Source: Bradyrhizobium jicamae (GTDB lineage: Bacteria > Pseudomonadota > Alphaproteobacteria > Rhizobiales > Xanthobacteraceae). From it: a stretch of 54,383 nt of DNA. The DNA is taken from the NCBI RefSeq assembly GCF_001440395.1, contig NZ_LLXZ01000062.1, positions 1 through 54,383 on the forward strand, read 5' to 3'. The translations under genes and the position numbers were made by a program. This document shows positions 26,642-35,018 of this stretch, one piece after another; the first letter of the stretch is position 1; each line of letters begins with the position of its first letter. A model generated the notes under the pieces. That model was not told the DNA's origin, made no database searches, and saw nothing but the letters and a program-made list of their open reading frames with translations.

Positions 26642-26660
26642 GCATCAATAGGAATGACCT

Positions 26661-27512
26661 ATGGATATCCGCGAACTCCGCTATTTCGCCGCCGTATTCA
26701 GGGAGCGCAACCTCACAGCGGCGGCCAAGCGCTGCTTCATCTCGCAGCCCTCGATCTCGGCGGCGATCACCAATCTGGAGGCCGAACTCGGCACCGCGCT
26801 GTTCATCCGGCACAAGAAGGGCGTGGCGCCGACGGAAGCGGCCGAACGATTCCACACGGTGGCCCGCCGCATCATCGACGAAGCGGACGCCGCGAAAAAC
26901 CTGTTCCGAAAATCGTCAAAGCGGAATTCACTGACGCTCGGCCTGATGCGCACGCTGGACCGTCCCCGAACCATCGCGCTGCTGAAGCCGCTGACCGGAA
27001 CGTCCGACATCACGCTCCGCCTCGTCGGCGTCGACGATACCGCGGACGCGCGGATCGTTTCCAAAAATCTGTTGCGCAAAGACGAGCATTTCGTTCCGCT
27101 CTGGGTCGAGCGCTACGTTGCGGCGCTGCCGCCATCGCATCCGCTGACGCTGAAGGAACGGCTCCGCACGACGGACCTGGCCGGCGTCTCCATGGTCGAT
27201 CGCTGTCATTGCGAACAGAGCGAATTCTTCGGCCGTGCCGCATCGGCGTCACGCCAGCCGGCGGCAATAGCCGAGTCGGAAGACTGGGCGATGGCGCTGG
27301 TCGCCGCCGGTGTCGGGATTGCCATCGTTCCCGAGGGCGTGGCGCGGGCCAATTCCGATGTCGCCGTGCGCGAGATCGATGTCGACGTGAAGCGCGAAGT
27401 CGGCCTCGCCTACAGCGCGGCGCGGCCGCCGTCGGAAGTGCTGCAGAATTTCATCGCGAAGCTGCAGGGCCAGCGTCGCAAAACCGGCCGCGCCAAATCG
27501 AAGGCTAGGTAA
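26661..27512 (+). CDS. LysR-family transcriptional regulator
   Basis: A 283-residue LysR-type regulator. The N-terminal winged helix (MDIRELRYFAAVFRERNLTAAAKRCFISQPSISAAI..) is canonical, followed by the linker helix. The effector-binding domain is recognised by FVPLWVERYVAALPPSHPL and the C-terminal stretch DWAMALVAAGVGIAIVPEGVA. A basic tail (RRKTGRAKSKAR) follows. It is divergent from the MBL-fold hydrolase, the usual arrangement for a regulator and its target. The inducer is unknown. Confidence 0.92.
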   Translation: MDIRELRYFAAVFRERNLTAAAKRCFISQPSISAAITNLEAELGTALFIRHKKGVAPTEAAERFHTVARRIIDEADAAKNLFRKSSKRNSLTLGLMRTLDRPRTIALLKPLTGTSDITLRLVGVDDTADARIVSKNLLRKDEHFVPLWVERYVAALPPSHPLTLKERLRTTDLAGVSMVDRCHCEQSEFFGRAASASRQPAAIAESEDWAMALVAAGVGIAIVPEGVARANSDVAVREIDVDVKREVGLAYSAARPPSEVLQNFIAKLQGQRRKTGRAKSKAR

Positions 27513-27828
27513 ACCCGGCCAATCGCAACGGCGCTTTGGGACAGTGTGGCTGCCGGATAACCTGCTTGCGCCGATGGAAGTTTGAGCATTGAATTCGCCT
27601 TCGATGCCGCCACTACCGCAAGTAGCTTTGCAAGTGCGTCCGTACTGTCGCAGCACGAAATGATGAAGAGACTCGCCCGGGCATGAGGCGCGTGTGATGG
27701 CCTCATGCGCAGCCGAACCGGAGGGTACGGCTATTTCGTCCATCTAAATGATCGGCAGTGGCCAAAGCGCGGGCCTCATGCGCCCACCGACCAGCATCGT
27801 CGATGGCGCCCAAGGATGGAGAGGAACA
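27513..27828. other. Intergenic region upstream of the amidohydrolase
   Basis: 316 bp with no convincing gene. It holds an inverted repeat, GCATGAGGC (27681-27689) / GCCTCATGC (27700-27708). The 11-mer GCCTCATGCGC at 27700-27710 recurs directly at 27773-27783. Three related arms in about 100 bp before the start codon suggest a regulatory protein site. Confidence 0.45.
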
Positions 27829-29337
27829 ATGAGCAGCTGGCTTAGTGAGCGAGAGCAACGTCTTGTCGCAGGCGCGGAGGCGGCATCGGCGCCAACGCCT
27901 ATTCCCACTCAGATTGTTTCCAACGGCGAGTATCTGCCCCCTCCGCAGAGCGCTGTGCAAAAGAAGGTCGAGGCACGGATCAACGAACTTGCCGACGTGA
28001 ACGGCAAGCACCTCGGCCTGAGCCGCAGGCAATTCCTGCACACGAGCTGCGGCATGGCGGCGGCATTCCTCGCCATGAACGACGTCTACGGCAATGTTTT
28101 CCAGGTTGCGCCAGCGGAGGCGCGAGAGCCTGAAATGATGCTGGCGCGCGCGCAAGGCCTCTCCAGCCAGTTCATCTTCGATGTTCAGACCCATTTCGTG
28201 CGCGACGACTTCGATCACAAGGAGCTTTTGGGGCTGGCCGACTTTGCAAGCCAGCACTGGAATCCGAAGATGAAGGAAGAAGGCGTCTCCTCGCTCCACC
28301 GCTACAAGTTCCAGAATTATGTAAAAGAGATCTACTACGACAGCGACACCAACGTGGCGCTCCTGAGCGGAGCGCCGTTCGACGATCCGAGCTGGTGGCT
28401 TCTTTCCAACGAGCAGATCGTCAAGGCACGCGAACTCATCAACGACTTCGCCGGTTCGCGCCGCCTGCTGGCGCACAGCGTCATCACCCCAAAGCAGCCG
28501 GGCTGGATGGAGGAGGTCGACAAGGCGATCGAGGTCTACAAGCCGGATTCCTGGAAGTCCTACACGATCGGCGATCCGCTGGCGCCCTCCAAATTCCCCT
28601 GGCGGCTCGACGACGAGCAGGTGATGTATCCGTTCTACGAAAAAGCCGTGAAGGCCGGCATCAACACGCTGTGCATCCACAAGGGGCTGCTGCCGCCCGA
28701 TTACGAGAAATCGTTCGCCGGCGTGTGGGAATACGCAACCGCGTGGGACATCGGAAAGGCGGCGAAGGACTGGCCGCAGATGAACTTCGTGATCTATCAC
28801 TCGGCGCTGCGCGCGTTCCTCGAGCTACCGGACAAGGCATGGGCGGAGTTCGAGCAGACCGGCCGCATCCAGTGGGCCACGGATCTCGCGGAAATCCCGC
28901 AGAAGTTCGGCGTCACCAATGTCTATGCGGAACTCGGCACGTCGTTTGCCAACTCGGCGGTGGCCCATCCCAAGTTCTGCGCCGCACTGGTCGGCACGTT
29001 GATCAAGGGCATGGGGGTTGACCACGTCATGTGGGGTACCGACTCGGTCTGGTACGGCTCACCGCAATGGCAGATCGAGGCGCTGCGCCGCCTCGAAATC
29101 CCCGAGGACATGCAGAAGAAATACGGGTTTGCGCCGCTCGGCGACGCCAACAGCGCCACCAAGCAGCAGATCTTCTCGGGCAACGCGCTCAGGTTTTACA
29201 AGATCAAGCTCAAGGCGGCCGAAAACACGAGGATGCCAACCTTCTCCGAGGACCGCCTTGCAGCGCTCAAGAACGAGTACGCTCAAGCTGCGAAAGAGCC
29301 TTCGAACCTTCGCTACGGCTACGTTCGCGCCGCCTGA
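27829..29337 (+). CDS. Amidohydrolase-2 family protein with internal Tat motif
   Basis: A 502-residue metal-dependent hydrolase (amidohydrolase_2/ACMSD-like). ATG 27829 has GGAGAGGAAC upstream. A twin-arginine signal, LSRRQFLHTSCGMAAAFLAMN, appears at about residues 63-83, after a 60-residue hydrophilic arm, instead of at the extreme N terminus. The barrel begins at FIFDVQTHFV; likely metal or catalytic residues are in NTLCIHKG, NFVIYHSA and the late Asp in HVMWGTDSVWYG. It is probably exported folded with its metal. Substrate unknown; relatives act on ring-cleavage acids and similar compounds. Either the arm is part of an unusual Tat signal or the true start is an internal GTG. Confidence 0.85.
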   Translation: MSSWLSEREQRLVAGAEAASAPTPIPTQIVSNGEYLPPPQSAVQKKVEARINELADVNGKHLGLSRRQFLHTSCGMAAAFLAMNDVYGNVFQVAPAEAREPEMMLARAQGLSSQFIFDVQTHFVRDDFDHKELLGLADFASQHWNPKMKEEGVSSLHRYKFQNYVKEIYYDSDTNVALLSGAPFDDPSWWLLSNEQIVKARELINDFAGSRRLLAHSVITPKQPGWMEEVDKAIEVYKPDSWKSYTIGDPLAPSKFPWRLDDEQVMYPFYEKAVKAGINTLCIHKGLLPPDYEKSFAGVWEYATAWDIGKAAKDWPQMNFVIYHSALRAFLELPDKAWAEFEQTGRIQWATDLAEIPQKFGVTNVYAELGTSFANSAVAHPKFCAALVGTLIKGMGVDHVMWGTDSVWYGSPQWQIEALRRLEIPEDMQKKYGFAPLGDANSATKQQIFSGNALRFYKIKLKAAENTRMPTFSEDRLAALKNEYAQAAKEPSNLRYGYVRAA

Positions 29338-29381
29338 GAGCCAGCAGCTGTGACGGCGCAGGTTCGCTAATGAACCGCGCC

Positions 29382-30155
29382 CTAGCCTTTCACGGTCACG
29401 GCCCGCCCGATCACGGGCTGGGCCGCGACCGGCGGATTGGCGGTCTGCGCCGCGAGTTCGCCGATCAGGCGGTCAGCGTCGGCCGCGATGCCGTCGGGCG
29501 CGTGGATCACCAGCCGCTCCAGCGCCCAGCGGTATGACGCGATGCGTCGCTCCAGGCATTGCTGCACCCATTGCACGATCAGCGTGTTCTCTTCCATGCG
29601 GGCGATCGCATCGGCCTGCTCGGCCGGCGACAGTTCCGATACCATCCTCAGGCTGGCGCTGCGCTTGCGGTCGAGTTCGATGACACGCAAGGCGGAGGCA
29701 AAGAACGGCTCGAAGCGCGTGATGTCGTTGCGGACGTCCTCGATGATCTGCTGATAGCGCGAGGTATGCGAACGGTGCGGCTCGTCGATCAGAGCGCGGC
29801 CGTAGGTGGTGCGGTCGAACACGACCTTCTGCCGCCATGGCGAGGGCAGCGGCTGGTAGTCACCGAACACGCTCTTCCATGCCGGCCGCGAATGCGGCGG
29901 CTCGATCAGGGGATAGGCGAGATCGCGAAGCTGGCGCTCGTTTTCGGTGAGCTGGAAGTGCGAAGGCCTGAGGCCGACGCTTGCAGTGGCCTCGGCGCCG
30001 ATCCAGCGGTGCATGTCGTCGTTGCGCATGTCGGCTCGGGTGCGGCCGAAATCGCCGCCGCTGCAGCCGCCGAGAACAGCACCTGCGACAAGCAACATGA
30101 GGGCCGGGAGTGACCGAAGCCCGGCGGTCCGGATCGGGAGGCACTTCTCCGGCAT
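29382..30155 (-). CDS. Hypothetical lipoprotein
   Basis: A 257-residue protein with a lipoprotein signal (PALMLLVAGAVLGGCSGG; lipobox LGGC), so it is anchored in the envelope. The mature part is rich in Arg, Glu and aromatic residues and predicted helical; I recognise no catalytic motif. ATG 30155 places the lipobox correctly; the longer frame from 30266 would bury it. The gene follows the small gene ending at 30172 by 16 bp and probably shares its transcript. It is convergent with the amidohydrolase. Confidence 0.75.
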   Translation of the reverse strand: MPEKCLPIRTAGLRSLPALMLLVAGAVLGGCSGGDFGRTRADMRNDDMHRWIGAEATASVGLRPSHFQLTENERQLRDLAYPLIEPPHSRPAWKSVFGDYQPLPSPWRQKVVFDRTTYGRALIDEPHRSHTSRYQQIIEDVRNDITRFEPFFASALRVIELDRKRSASLRMVSELSPAEQADAIARMEENTLIVQWVQQCLERRIASYRWALERLVIHAPDGIAADADRLIGELAAQTANPPVAAQPVIGRAVTVKG

Positions 30156-30171
30156 TGCAAAATTCCGTCGT

Positions 30172-30372
30172 TCAGGGGCGCCGACGGCGACGGCGACCGG
30201 GCGCAGTGCCCTCTTCCGGTCCGCGCCCATCGCCGGTCTCGCCGGCTTTACGCTCGATACGGACAACAGGAAGAATCAGCACGGTTCCTAGGCCATCGCG
30301 TGGAGCGCCATCCATAGTTGAGCCCGGCCGTCGCGAAGCCGCATCCGCCGGAAATTCAATGATGGTGCCCAT
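30172..30372 (-). CDS. Small basic-tailed hypothetical protein (66 aa)
   Basis: ATG 30372 starts a 66-residue frame: MGTIIEFPADAASRRPG, a middle hydrophobic strand (GTVLILPVVRIERK), and an Arg-rich end. The IIEFPADAASRR start reads like a conserved Bradyrhizobium small-protein family, although no function is known. It lies just ahead of the lipoprotein gene, and its promoter region faces two CtrA-type motifs. Confidence 0.6.
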   Translation of the reverse strand: MGTIIEFPADAASRRPGSTMDGAPRDGLGTVLILPVVRIERKAGETGDGRGPEEGTAPGRRRRRRP

Positions 30373-30444
30373 GTTCCGTTCTCTCTGGTTGCCGCGCGAA
30401 CACGATTTGACCGGCGACATGCCATTATTCAGAACAGAACGTGG

Positions 30445-30459
30445 TTAACGGCATCTTAA
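30445..30459. promoter_or_regulatory. CtrA-type binding motif 1
   Basis: A perfect TTAA-N7-TTAA (spacer CGGCATC), the full-site consensus of the alphaproteobacterial cell-cycle regulator CtrA. It is located 72 bp upstream of the minus-strand small gene and 162 bp upstream of the DUF2336 gene. Confidence 0.6.
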
Positions 30460-30551
30460 TTTGTGCAGACGGTACAGTTACGGGCTCCGGCGCTCCCATC
30501 AGCGCACCGAAAAGCTCAAATTTTACGGGATTTTTTCAGGGGCTGTTTTCC

Positions 30552-30566
30552 TTAACCAACTCTTAA
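30552..30566. promoter_or_regulatory. CtrA-type binding motif 2
   Basis: A second perfect TTAA-N7-TTAA (TTAACCA at its left, the preferred form), 55 bp before the DUF2336 start codon, where it could overlap the promoter. Confidence 0.65.
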
Positions 30567-30621
30567 AGCGCCCTGCGTAGGCTGCCGCGAAGGGAATTAC
30601 CGAAGTCGCGTACAACCTCAC

Positions 30622-31599
30622 ATGACCGCAGCTCCATTGTTTCCGGGATTCGACGGGCTGATGACGCTCTCGCGCCGCGAGGGCGTCGACATCCGCCCGA
30701 CCTTGCTGCGCGTGCTGACCGACCTCTATGTCCAGGCCAGCGCCCACTCCGCCGACGAGGAACGGCAGTTCGTCGAACTGACGTCCCGCCTGATCGACCA
30801 GGTCGACGACGCCACCCGCGCCGCGGTGCGGGCAAGGCTTGCGATCTATCCGGCGACACCGGCCGAGGTCATGGAAAAGCTCGGCCTGCGGCGTTCGAAG
30901 TCCGGCGAGGCCCTGCCGGTCGCGGCTGCGATTGCCGCGGCCCCTGCCGATGCGCCAACGGTGAAACCACTGAGCGAAGCGCAGTTGCGAATGGCATCCA
31001 ATCTTGCAATGCGGCCCAATGATGCCGCCGAAATCACCGACATGTTCTTCACGGCCGGTCCGAGCGAGCGCGCGCAGATCCTGCACAATCTCTACGACAC
31101 GCCGCTGAAGGCCGCGCCGCGAATTTCCGCCGCGCGCGCCGCCCGCGCGCTCCATATCCTAGAAATGGCCGCCTTCGCCGAGGACATCGAAAACTTCACA
31201 CTCGAACTCGGTGACGCCCTGATCCTGCCATCGCGGATTGCGGCGCAGGTCGTCGGCGACCCCGGCGGCGAGCCATTGGCCTGTGCGGCGCGCGCGCTTG
31301 ACATGCCGAGCGCGGCCTTCCAGCGCGTGCTGATGTTCCTCAATCCCGAGTTCGGCTCGTCCGTGCAAAACGTCTATCGCTTGTCACGGCTTTACGACCG
31401 ATTGAGCGAACGATCCGCGCTGGTCATGCTGGCCGCGTGGCGCGGCTCGACCATGGCAGTCAGCCGCGCCAAATATCGCGCCGCTCTGTACGATGACGAG
31501 CGCCATCGCGCCCGTGCGGCGAATTCGCAAACGCGCCCCGCGGTGCAGCCCGGAACTGCGCCGGCCGTTCGCACCGGCACCGACGGTTCGAAACGCTAG
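30622..31599 (+). CDS. DUF2336 domain protein
   Basis: A 325-residue cytoplasmic helical protein of the DUF2336 family, found mainly in alphaproteobacteria, where members often sit near cell-cycle or motility genes. It starts MTAAPLFPGFDGLMTLSRREGVD. The helical domain has LTSRLIDQVDDATRAAVRARLA and the middle segment LSEAQLRMASNLAMRPNDAAEI; the C-terminal tail is disordered and Pro/Ala/Arg-rich. The function is unknown. The two CtrA-type motifs upstream suggest cell-cycle-dependent expression. Confidence 0.85.
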   Translation: MTAAPLFPGFDGLMTLSRREGVDIRPTLLRVLTDLYVQASAHSADEERQFVELTSRLIDQVDDATRAAVRARLAIYPATPAEVMEKLGLRRSKSGEALPVAAAIAAAPADAPTVKPLSEAQLRMASNLAMRPNDAAEITDMFFTAGPSERAQILHNLYDTPLKAAPRISAARAARALHILEMAAFAEDIENFTLELGDALILPSRIAAQVVGDPGGEPLACAARALDMPSAAFQRVLMFLNPEFGSSVQNVYRLSRLYDRLSERSALVMLAAWRGSTMAVSRAKYRAALYDDERHRARAANSQTRPAVQPGTAPAVRTGTDGSKR

Positions 31600-31612
31600 C
31601 GCGACTCTTGTC

Positions 31613-31663
31613 TGACGCGTTTTCTTCACGCGAACCGGTAGCCACTTCGCTCGAAAACGCTCT
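31613..31663. repeat. Dispersed palindromic intergenic repeat, copy B
   Basis: Closely matches copy A (TGACGCGTTTTCTTCACGCG.. to ..CTTCGCTCGAAAACGCT). Its ends GCGTTTTC and GAAAACGC form a perfect 8-bp inverted repeat. It fills the space between the convergent DUF2336 and DUF1491 genes. Confidence 0.8.
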
Positions 31664-31664
31664 G

Positions 31665-32009
31665 TTAGGCTTTCGCCAGATCCAGAAAATGCCGCCCTGC
31701 CCGGTCCTCGGTCTCGACGATCCAGGCGTCGGGATCGAAGCGGAGCTCCTTGGCGAGGCGTTCTTCCACCGATTGCTCTGGCACCGGCTGCGGCGAAGCC
31801 GGCGCGAACAGCCGCTCGGCCGGCCGGCTCTCGTCATAAACGGTCTGCGGCGCGGGCGCATACAGCATGGCGTTGCCGTCAAGCAACGCCACCTTGATAA
31901 ACACCGCCCCCGCCTCCTCCGCGCCGCGCTTGCGCACGGCGCCAAAGATTCCCTCATTCTGGCAGCGGCGCAGGTAAGCGGCCACCCAGATGCTTGATTT
32001 CAATCGCAT
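31665..32009 (-). CDS. DUF1491 family protein
   Basis: A 114-residue protein of the alphaproteobacterial DUF1491 family. It starts MRLKSSIWVAAYLRRC and has GDPGA-like family text replaced by KRGAEEAGAVFIKVALLDG, a loop with YDES, and the C-terminal ELRFDPDAWIVETEDRAGR motif. No enzymatic role is known. It is the last gene of a probable operon with the peptidoglycan-binding protein and the PAS kinase, 33 bp behind the former. Confidence 0.88.
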   Translation of the reverse strand: MRLKSSIWVAAYLRRCQNEGIFGAVRKRGAEEAGAVFIKVALLDGNAMLYAPAPQTVYDESRPAERLFAPASPQPVPEQSVEERLAKELRFDPDAWIVETEDRAGRHFLDLAKA

Positions 32010-32042
32010 GAGAAAGACGATAGGCCAGCGACCGGGCGGACG

Positions 32043-32801
32043 CTAGTCGATCGGGTGCCCGATCATCGCCGTGAGCTCCTTCACCAGCCGATCGGACATC
32101 TGACCGGTCACCGGGAGCTTGCGGTCACGCTCGAATTTCGCAATCGCGGTCTGCGTGTCCGAACCGACCGCACCGGTCGGCTTCAATTGGCCATAGCCAT
32201 ATTGGGTGAGCGCGCGCTGCACCGCCGCCACACGGCGCGCGCCGGCGCTCTGCGTAGTCGCCGGAATCGGCGCAGGTGGACGCGCGACATTCGAAGGCGT
32301 CGCGGCGGGCGTGCCGGTCGACTTGACCACCAGATTGGCCATGGGGTCGGCATTCCTGGGGTCGGCGGTTCTGGAATCGGAACTCCTGGAGTCAGAGGTC
32401 TTGGGATCAGAGTTCTTGGGATCAGAGGTCTTGGGCTCGGCGCTCCTCACCTCGACCGGCCGGATTTCCGGCGGATCTGAATCGCCTGCCCTTGCGGTCA
32501 GTTCGACCGGGCGCGGACGCGGCAACGGGTTCGACACCGCAGCCTGCGGCGCCGGCAGCGTCACGACCGAGCCGAACATCGGCGAGGGATGGCGGCCGGC
32601 CTGCAGGAACAATGCATTGGCGACGATGGCGCAGATCGCGGCAGCCGCAAGCAGGCCCGCGATCACGTCCTTCGGACTGTGCAGGAAGATTCGCGTCAGG
32701 AGACCGCGACGCTCCTCCTCGGCTTCGATCGCAACCGCTTTCGCGCCACGGCGGCGGCGGCGCGGCATCTCGTCTTCGTCGTCGTCAATACGCCTAGGCA
32801 C
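32043..32801 (-). CDS. Membrane-anchored peptidoglycan-binding domain protein
   Basis: A 252-residue bitopic protein. A basic, acid-punctuated cytoplasmic arm (RRIDDDEDEMPRRRRRGAK) precedes one TM helix (VIAGLLAAAAICAIVANALFL). A periplasmic linker contains seven pentapeptide repeats of the type (S/A)(D/E)PKT. A C-terminal PG_binding_1 domain follows (VAAVQRALTQYGYGQLKPTG.. IAKFERDRKLPVTG). It should tether the inner membrane to the wall. Its ATG overlaps the end of the kinase gene by eight bases, indicating translational coupling, so kinase and wall-binding protein are probably functionally linked. Confidence 0.88.
   Translation of the reverse strand: MPRRIDDDEDEMPRRRRRGAKAVAIEAEEERRGLLTRIFLHSPKDVIAGLLAAAAICAIVANALFLQAGRHPSPMFGSVVTLPAPQAAVSNPLPRPRPVELTARAGDSDPPEIRPVEVRSAEPKTSDPKNSDPKTSDSRSSDSRTADPRNADPMANLVVKSTGTPAATPSNVARPPAPIPATTQSAGARRVAAVQRALTQYGYGQLKPTGAVGSDTQTAIAKFERDRKLPVTGQMSDRLVKELTAMIGHPID
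32343..32447 (-). repeat. Seven 15-bp tandem repeats inside the peptidoglycan-binding gene
   Basis: Seven imperfect 15-base units (type GGGATCAGAGGTCTT on the plus strand) encode the pentapeptides AEPKT, SDPKN, SDPKT, SDSRS, SDSRT, ADPRN and ADPMA. Copy number is a multiple of three bases, so expansion or loss would lengthen or shorten the periplasmic spacer without frameshift. Confidence 0.8.
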
Positions 32802-34605
32802 GCTTCTTCACCTGATGGGCTTCGTCCTGAGATTCGGGTCGCTGCGCCGGTTTCAGCGTCGCGATGTTGCTTGAAGGCGCCAGCGACGGCGCAAAGTCAA
32901 GCGGCAAGGTAACGGTCACCGTGGTGCCCTCGCCGACGCTGCTTTGCACGTTCATCTCGCCATCATGCAATGCGACCAGCCCCTTCACGATCGACAGGCC
33001 GAGGCCCGTGCCTTCGTGCTTGCGCTGATAGGTCTTGCCGGCCTGGAAGAACGGATCGCCGATCCGCGCGAGGTCCTCGGCGGCGATACCGACCCCGGTA
33101 TCGGTTACGCTGAGCATCAGCCGCGATCCCTCGACGGCGGCGGAAACCGTCACGCTGCCGCCGCGCTCGGTGAACTTGATGGCATTGGTGATGAGGTTCA
33201 GCGCAATCTGCTTGAACGCACGGGGATCGCCGTTCATGACAGGCAGATCTTCCGCCGCGCGGGTGATCAGGTCGACGCCGTTGTCGCGCGCCTTCAGCGC
33301 CAGCAGATTGCAGCAATGCAGCAGCGCGGCGCGCGGCGCGAACGGCTCCGGCGAAATTTCGAAATTGCCGGTTTCCATCTTCGACATGTCGAGGATGCCG
33401 TTGACGACCGACAACAGATGCTGACCCGAATCGTTGATCAACTGCGCATATTCCCTGCGGCGCGCGGTATCCAGCATCATCGCCTCTTCATGCACGATCA
33501 TCTCGGAGAAACCGATGATGGCGTTCAGCGGCGTGCGGAGTTCGTGGCTCATGGTGGCGAGGAAGCGCGTCTTGGAGGCATCGGCTTGCTCGGCGGCGGC
33601 GCGCGCCGTTTCGAGGGCCTGCTCCTGGAGCTTGCGGTCGGTGATGTCGCGCATCACGGCGACGACCTCGGCCTCGGGCGACGCCTGCTCGAGCAGCCGG
33701 CACCGCATCTCGATCCAGATGAAATCGGCGGACGTATTCTGCCCGCGCACCGCATCGCGGCGCAGGCGGAATTCGACGCTGCGCTGCTCGCTGCCGCCCG
33801 CGGCATCCGACAGCGCCGTGAGGTAGGCCGGCCGATCGGCGACATGGACGCGGTCGAACAGGCCATGGCCGGTGAGCCGGGCGCCGGGCGCGCCGAGCAT
33901 GGCTTCCGCCGCCGGCGAAATGAACCCCACGGCGCCATTGCGGCTGTGACGCGAAATCACGTCGCTCATGTTGCGCGCCAGCAGGCGGTAACGATCCTCT
34001 TCGAGATAGAGCAGCGATACGGACGTGCGCGCCAGCGATTCGGCGCTGACAGCCAGTCCCGCCGCGTAGAGCGTCGCCGAAGCAAGGCCCGCCCCCATCA
34101 GGACGGCGTGCAGTGCCGCGTTCGGCTCCGCCACCGGCAAGAGATGAAAATGTCCGAGTGCGATCAGCAAGGCGACGCATGACAGCGCCAGCGCGGACGC
34201 GAACGCGACGACGCGGCGCGAGGCCGATAGCGCAGCTTCCAGCGGAACGACGATGAGCCAGACCGCGGCGAAGGATTCGATGCCGCCGGTGGTCACGGCG
34301 ACCATCATGACGAGGCCGGCCAACGCCAGCGCGGAAAGGATATGCGCGCCTTCGTAGCGGCCGGTGCGCGACAGGAACCAGGACAACAGAATGGGAGCGA
34401 TCAGCCAGGCGAAGGCCGCCACCTCGAGCGCCGTGGGCGCCCCGCGCATCGCCAGATAGATCGGAAAAGCTGCAAGCGCCACCAGGCTGCCCAGCAGCCG
34501 CGGCGCCATGAACGCGCGATGACGCGCACGCGTCAGCGCATCATATCGTGCCGAGGGATGCAGCAACGCATCGAGACAATCGCGGATGATACTCAAAACA
34601 ATCAC
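32794..34605 (-). CDS. Membrane PAS histidine kinase (DivJ/PleC-like)
   Basis: A 603-residue kinase. After a cytoplasmic start with HPSARYDALTRARHRAF come about six TM helices (residues 35-190), a PAS domain (residues 205-325; RNMSDVISRHSRNGAVGFISPAAEAMLG), a coiled coil and the catalytic core. The core has His in TMSHELRTPLNAIIGFSEMI, N box LNLITNAIKF, DTGVGIAAEDL and GTGLGLSIV. The DHp sequence and the GFSEMI / ILDMSKMETGNFEISPE segments match alphaproteobacterial cell-cycle kinases of the DivJ/PleC type. The assignment to DivJ is tentative. The upstream region has a near-CtrA motif (TTAA-N7-CTAA, 34689-34703). First gene of a three-gene operon. Confidence 0.88.
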   Translation of the reverse strand: MIVLSIIRDCLDALLHPSARYDALTRARHRAFMAPRLLGSLVALAAFPIYLAMRGAPTALEVAAFAWLIAPILLSWFLSRTGRYEGAHILSALALAGLVMMVAVTTGGIESFAAVWLIVVPLEAALSASRRVVAFASALALSCVALLIALGHFHLLPVAEPNAALHAVLMGAGLASATLYAAGLAVSAESLARTSVSLLYLEEDRYRLLARNMSDVISRHSRNGAVGFISPAAEAMLGAPGARLTGHGLFDRVHVADRPAYLTALSDAAGGSEQRSVEFRLRRDAVRGQNTSADFIWIEMRCRLLEQASPEAEVVAVMRDITDRKLQEQALETARAAAEQADASKTRFLATMSHELRTPLNAIIGFSEMIVHEEAMMLDTARRREYAQLINDSGQHLLSVVNGILDMSKMETGNFEISPEPFAPRAALLHCCNLLALKARDNGVDLITRAAEDLPVMNGDPRAFKQIALNLITNAIKFTERGGSVTVSAAVEGSRLMLSVTDTGVGIAAEDLARIGDPFFQAGKTYQRKHEGTGLGLSIVKGLVALHDGEMNVQSSVGEGTTVTVTLPLDFAPSLAPSSNIATLKPAQRPESQDEAHQVKKRA

Positions 34606-35018
34606 GGCTCTCGCGCTTCGGCTTGTTCGTCCAGACAGACGCGCCGGAACGCCCCCATTATCCTTAGACGCACCGTGTCAGAGCGAGCTTAAGCGAACGC
34701 TAAGGCGATGCGGAATGGCGCCGGGCACCGCGTCTTCGCAGGGATTTCGCGCCTCGCGCGAGCTCCATTCGACGCGGATGGTGAACGATAGGTTTCCAGC
34801 ACCGAGGTTCTATGGTTTCGAAATGGTGGACGCGCTGCTCGTCCACATATTCATCGCCATCAATCGAAAATTTACGCCGAATCGCATCTTTCAAATTTTC
34901 TGCGAGTTTTCGCCGAATTTACTTCAATGCAAACACTTAGGATTTATCCACGACTGCTAGTCAGAAACGAAGCTGCGGGTTAACCGCAGCACAACCAAAA
35001 GACGACCGGGATCGCGAG
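34606..35018. other. Long AT-richer intergenic region
   Basis: 413 bp without a secure gene, visibly AT-richer at 34840-34960. It contains a near-CtrA site at 34689-34703, a small palindrome (GTGGACG..CGTCCAC near 34830), and a 7-bp stem GCTGCGG/CCGCAGC (34972-34990) around GTTAAC just before the DUF5330 gene. A TTG-initiated 64-codon frame on the minus strand (34894-34700) is possible but unsupported. Confidence 0.45.

Noticed and set aside
34700..34894. TTG-started 64-codon frame (KDAIRRKFSIDGDEYVDEQ..) on the minus strand
   Set aside because: It has a weak start, no ribosome site, and a degenerate Arg-rich end; it could be a fragment, but the evidence is too thin to list as a gene.
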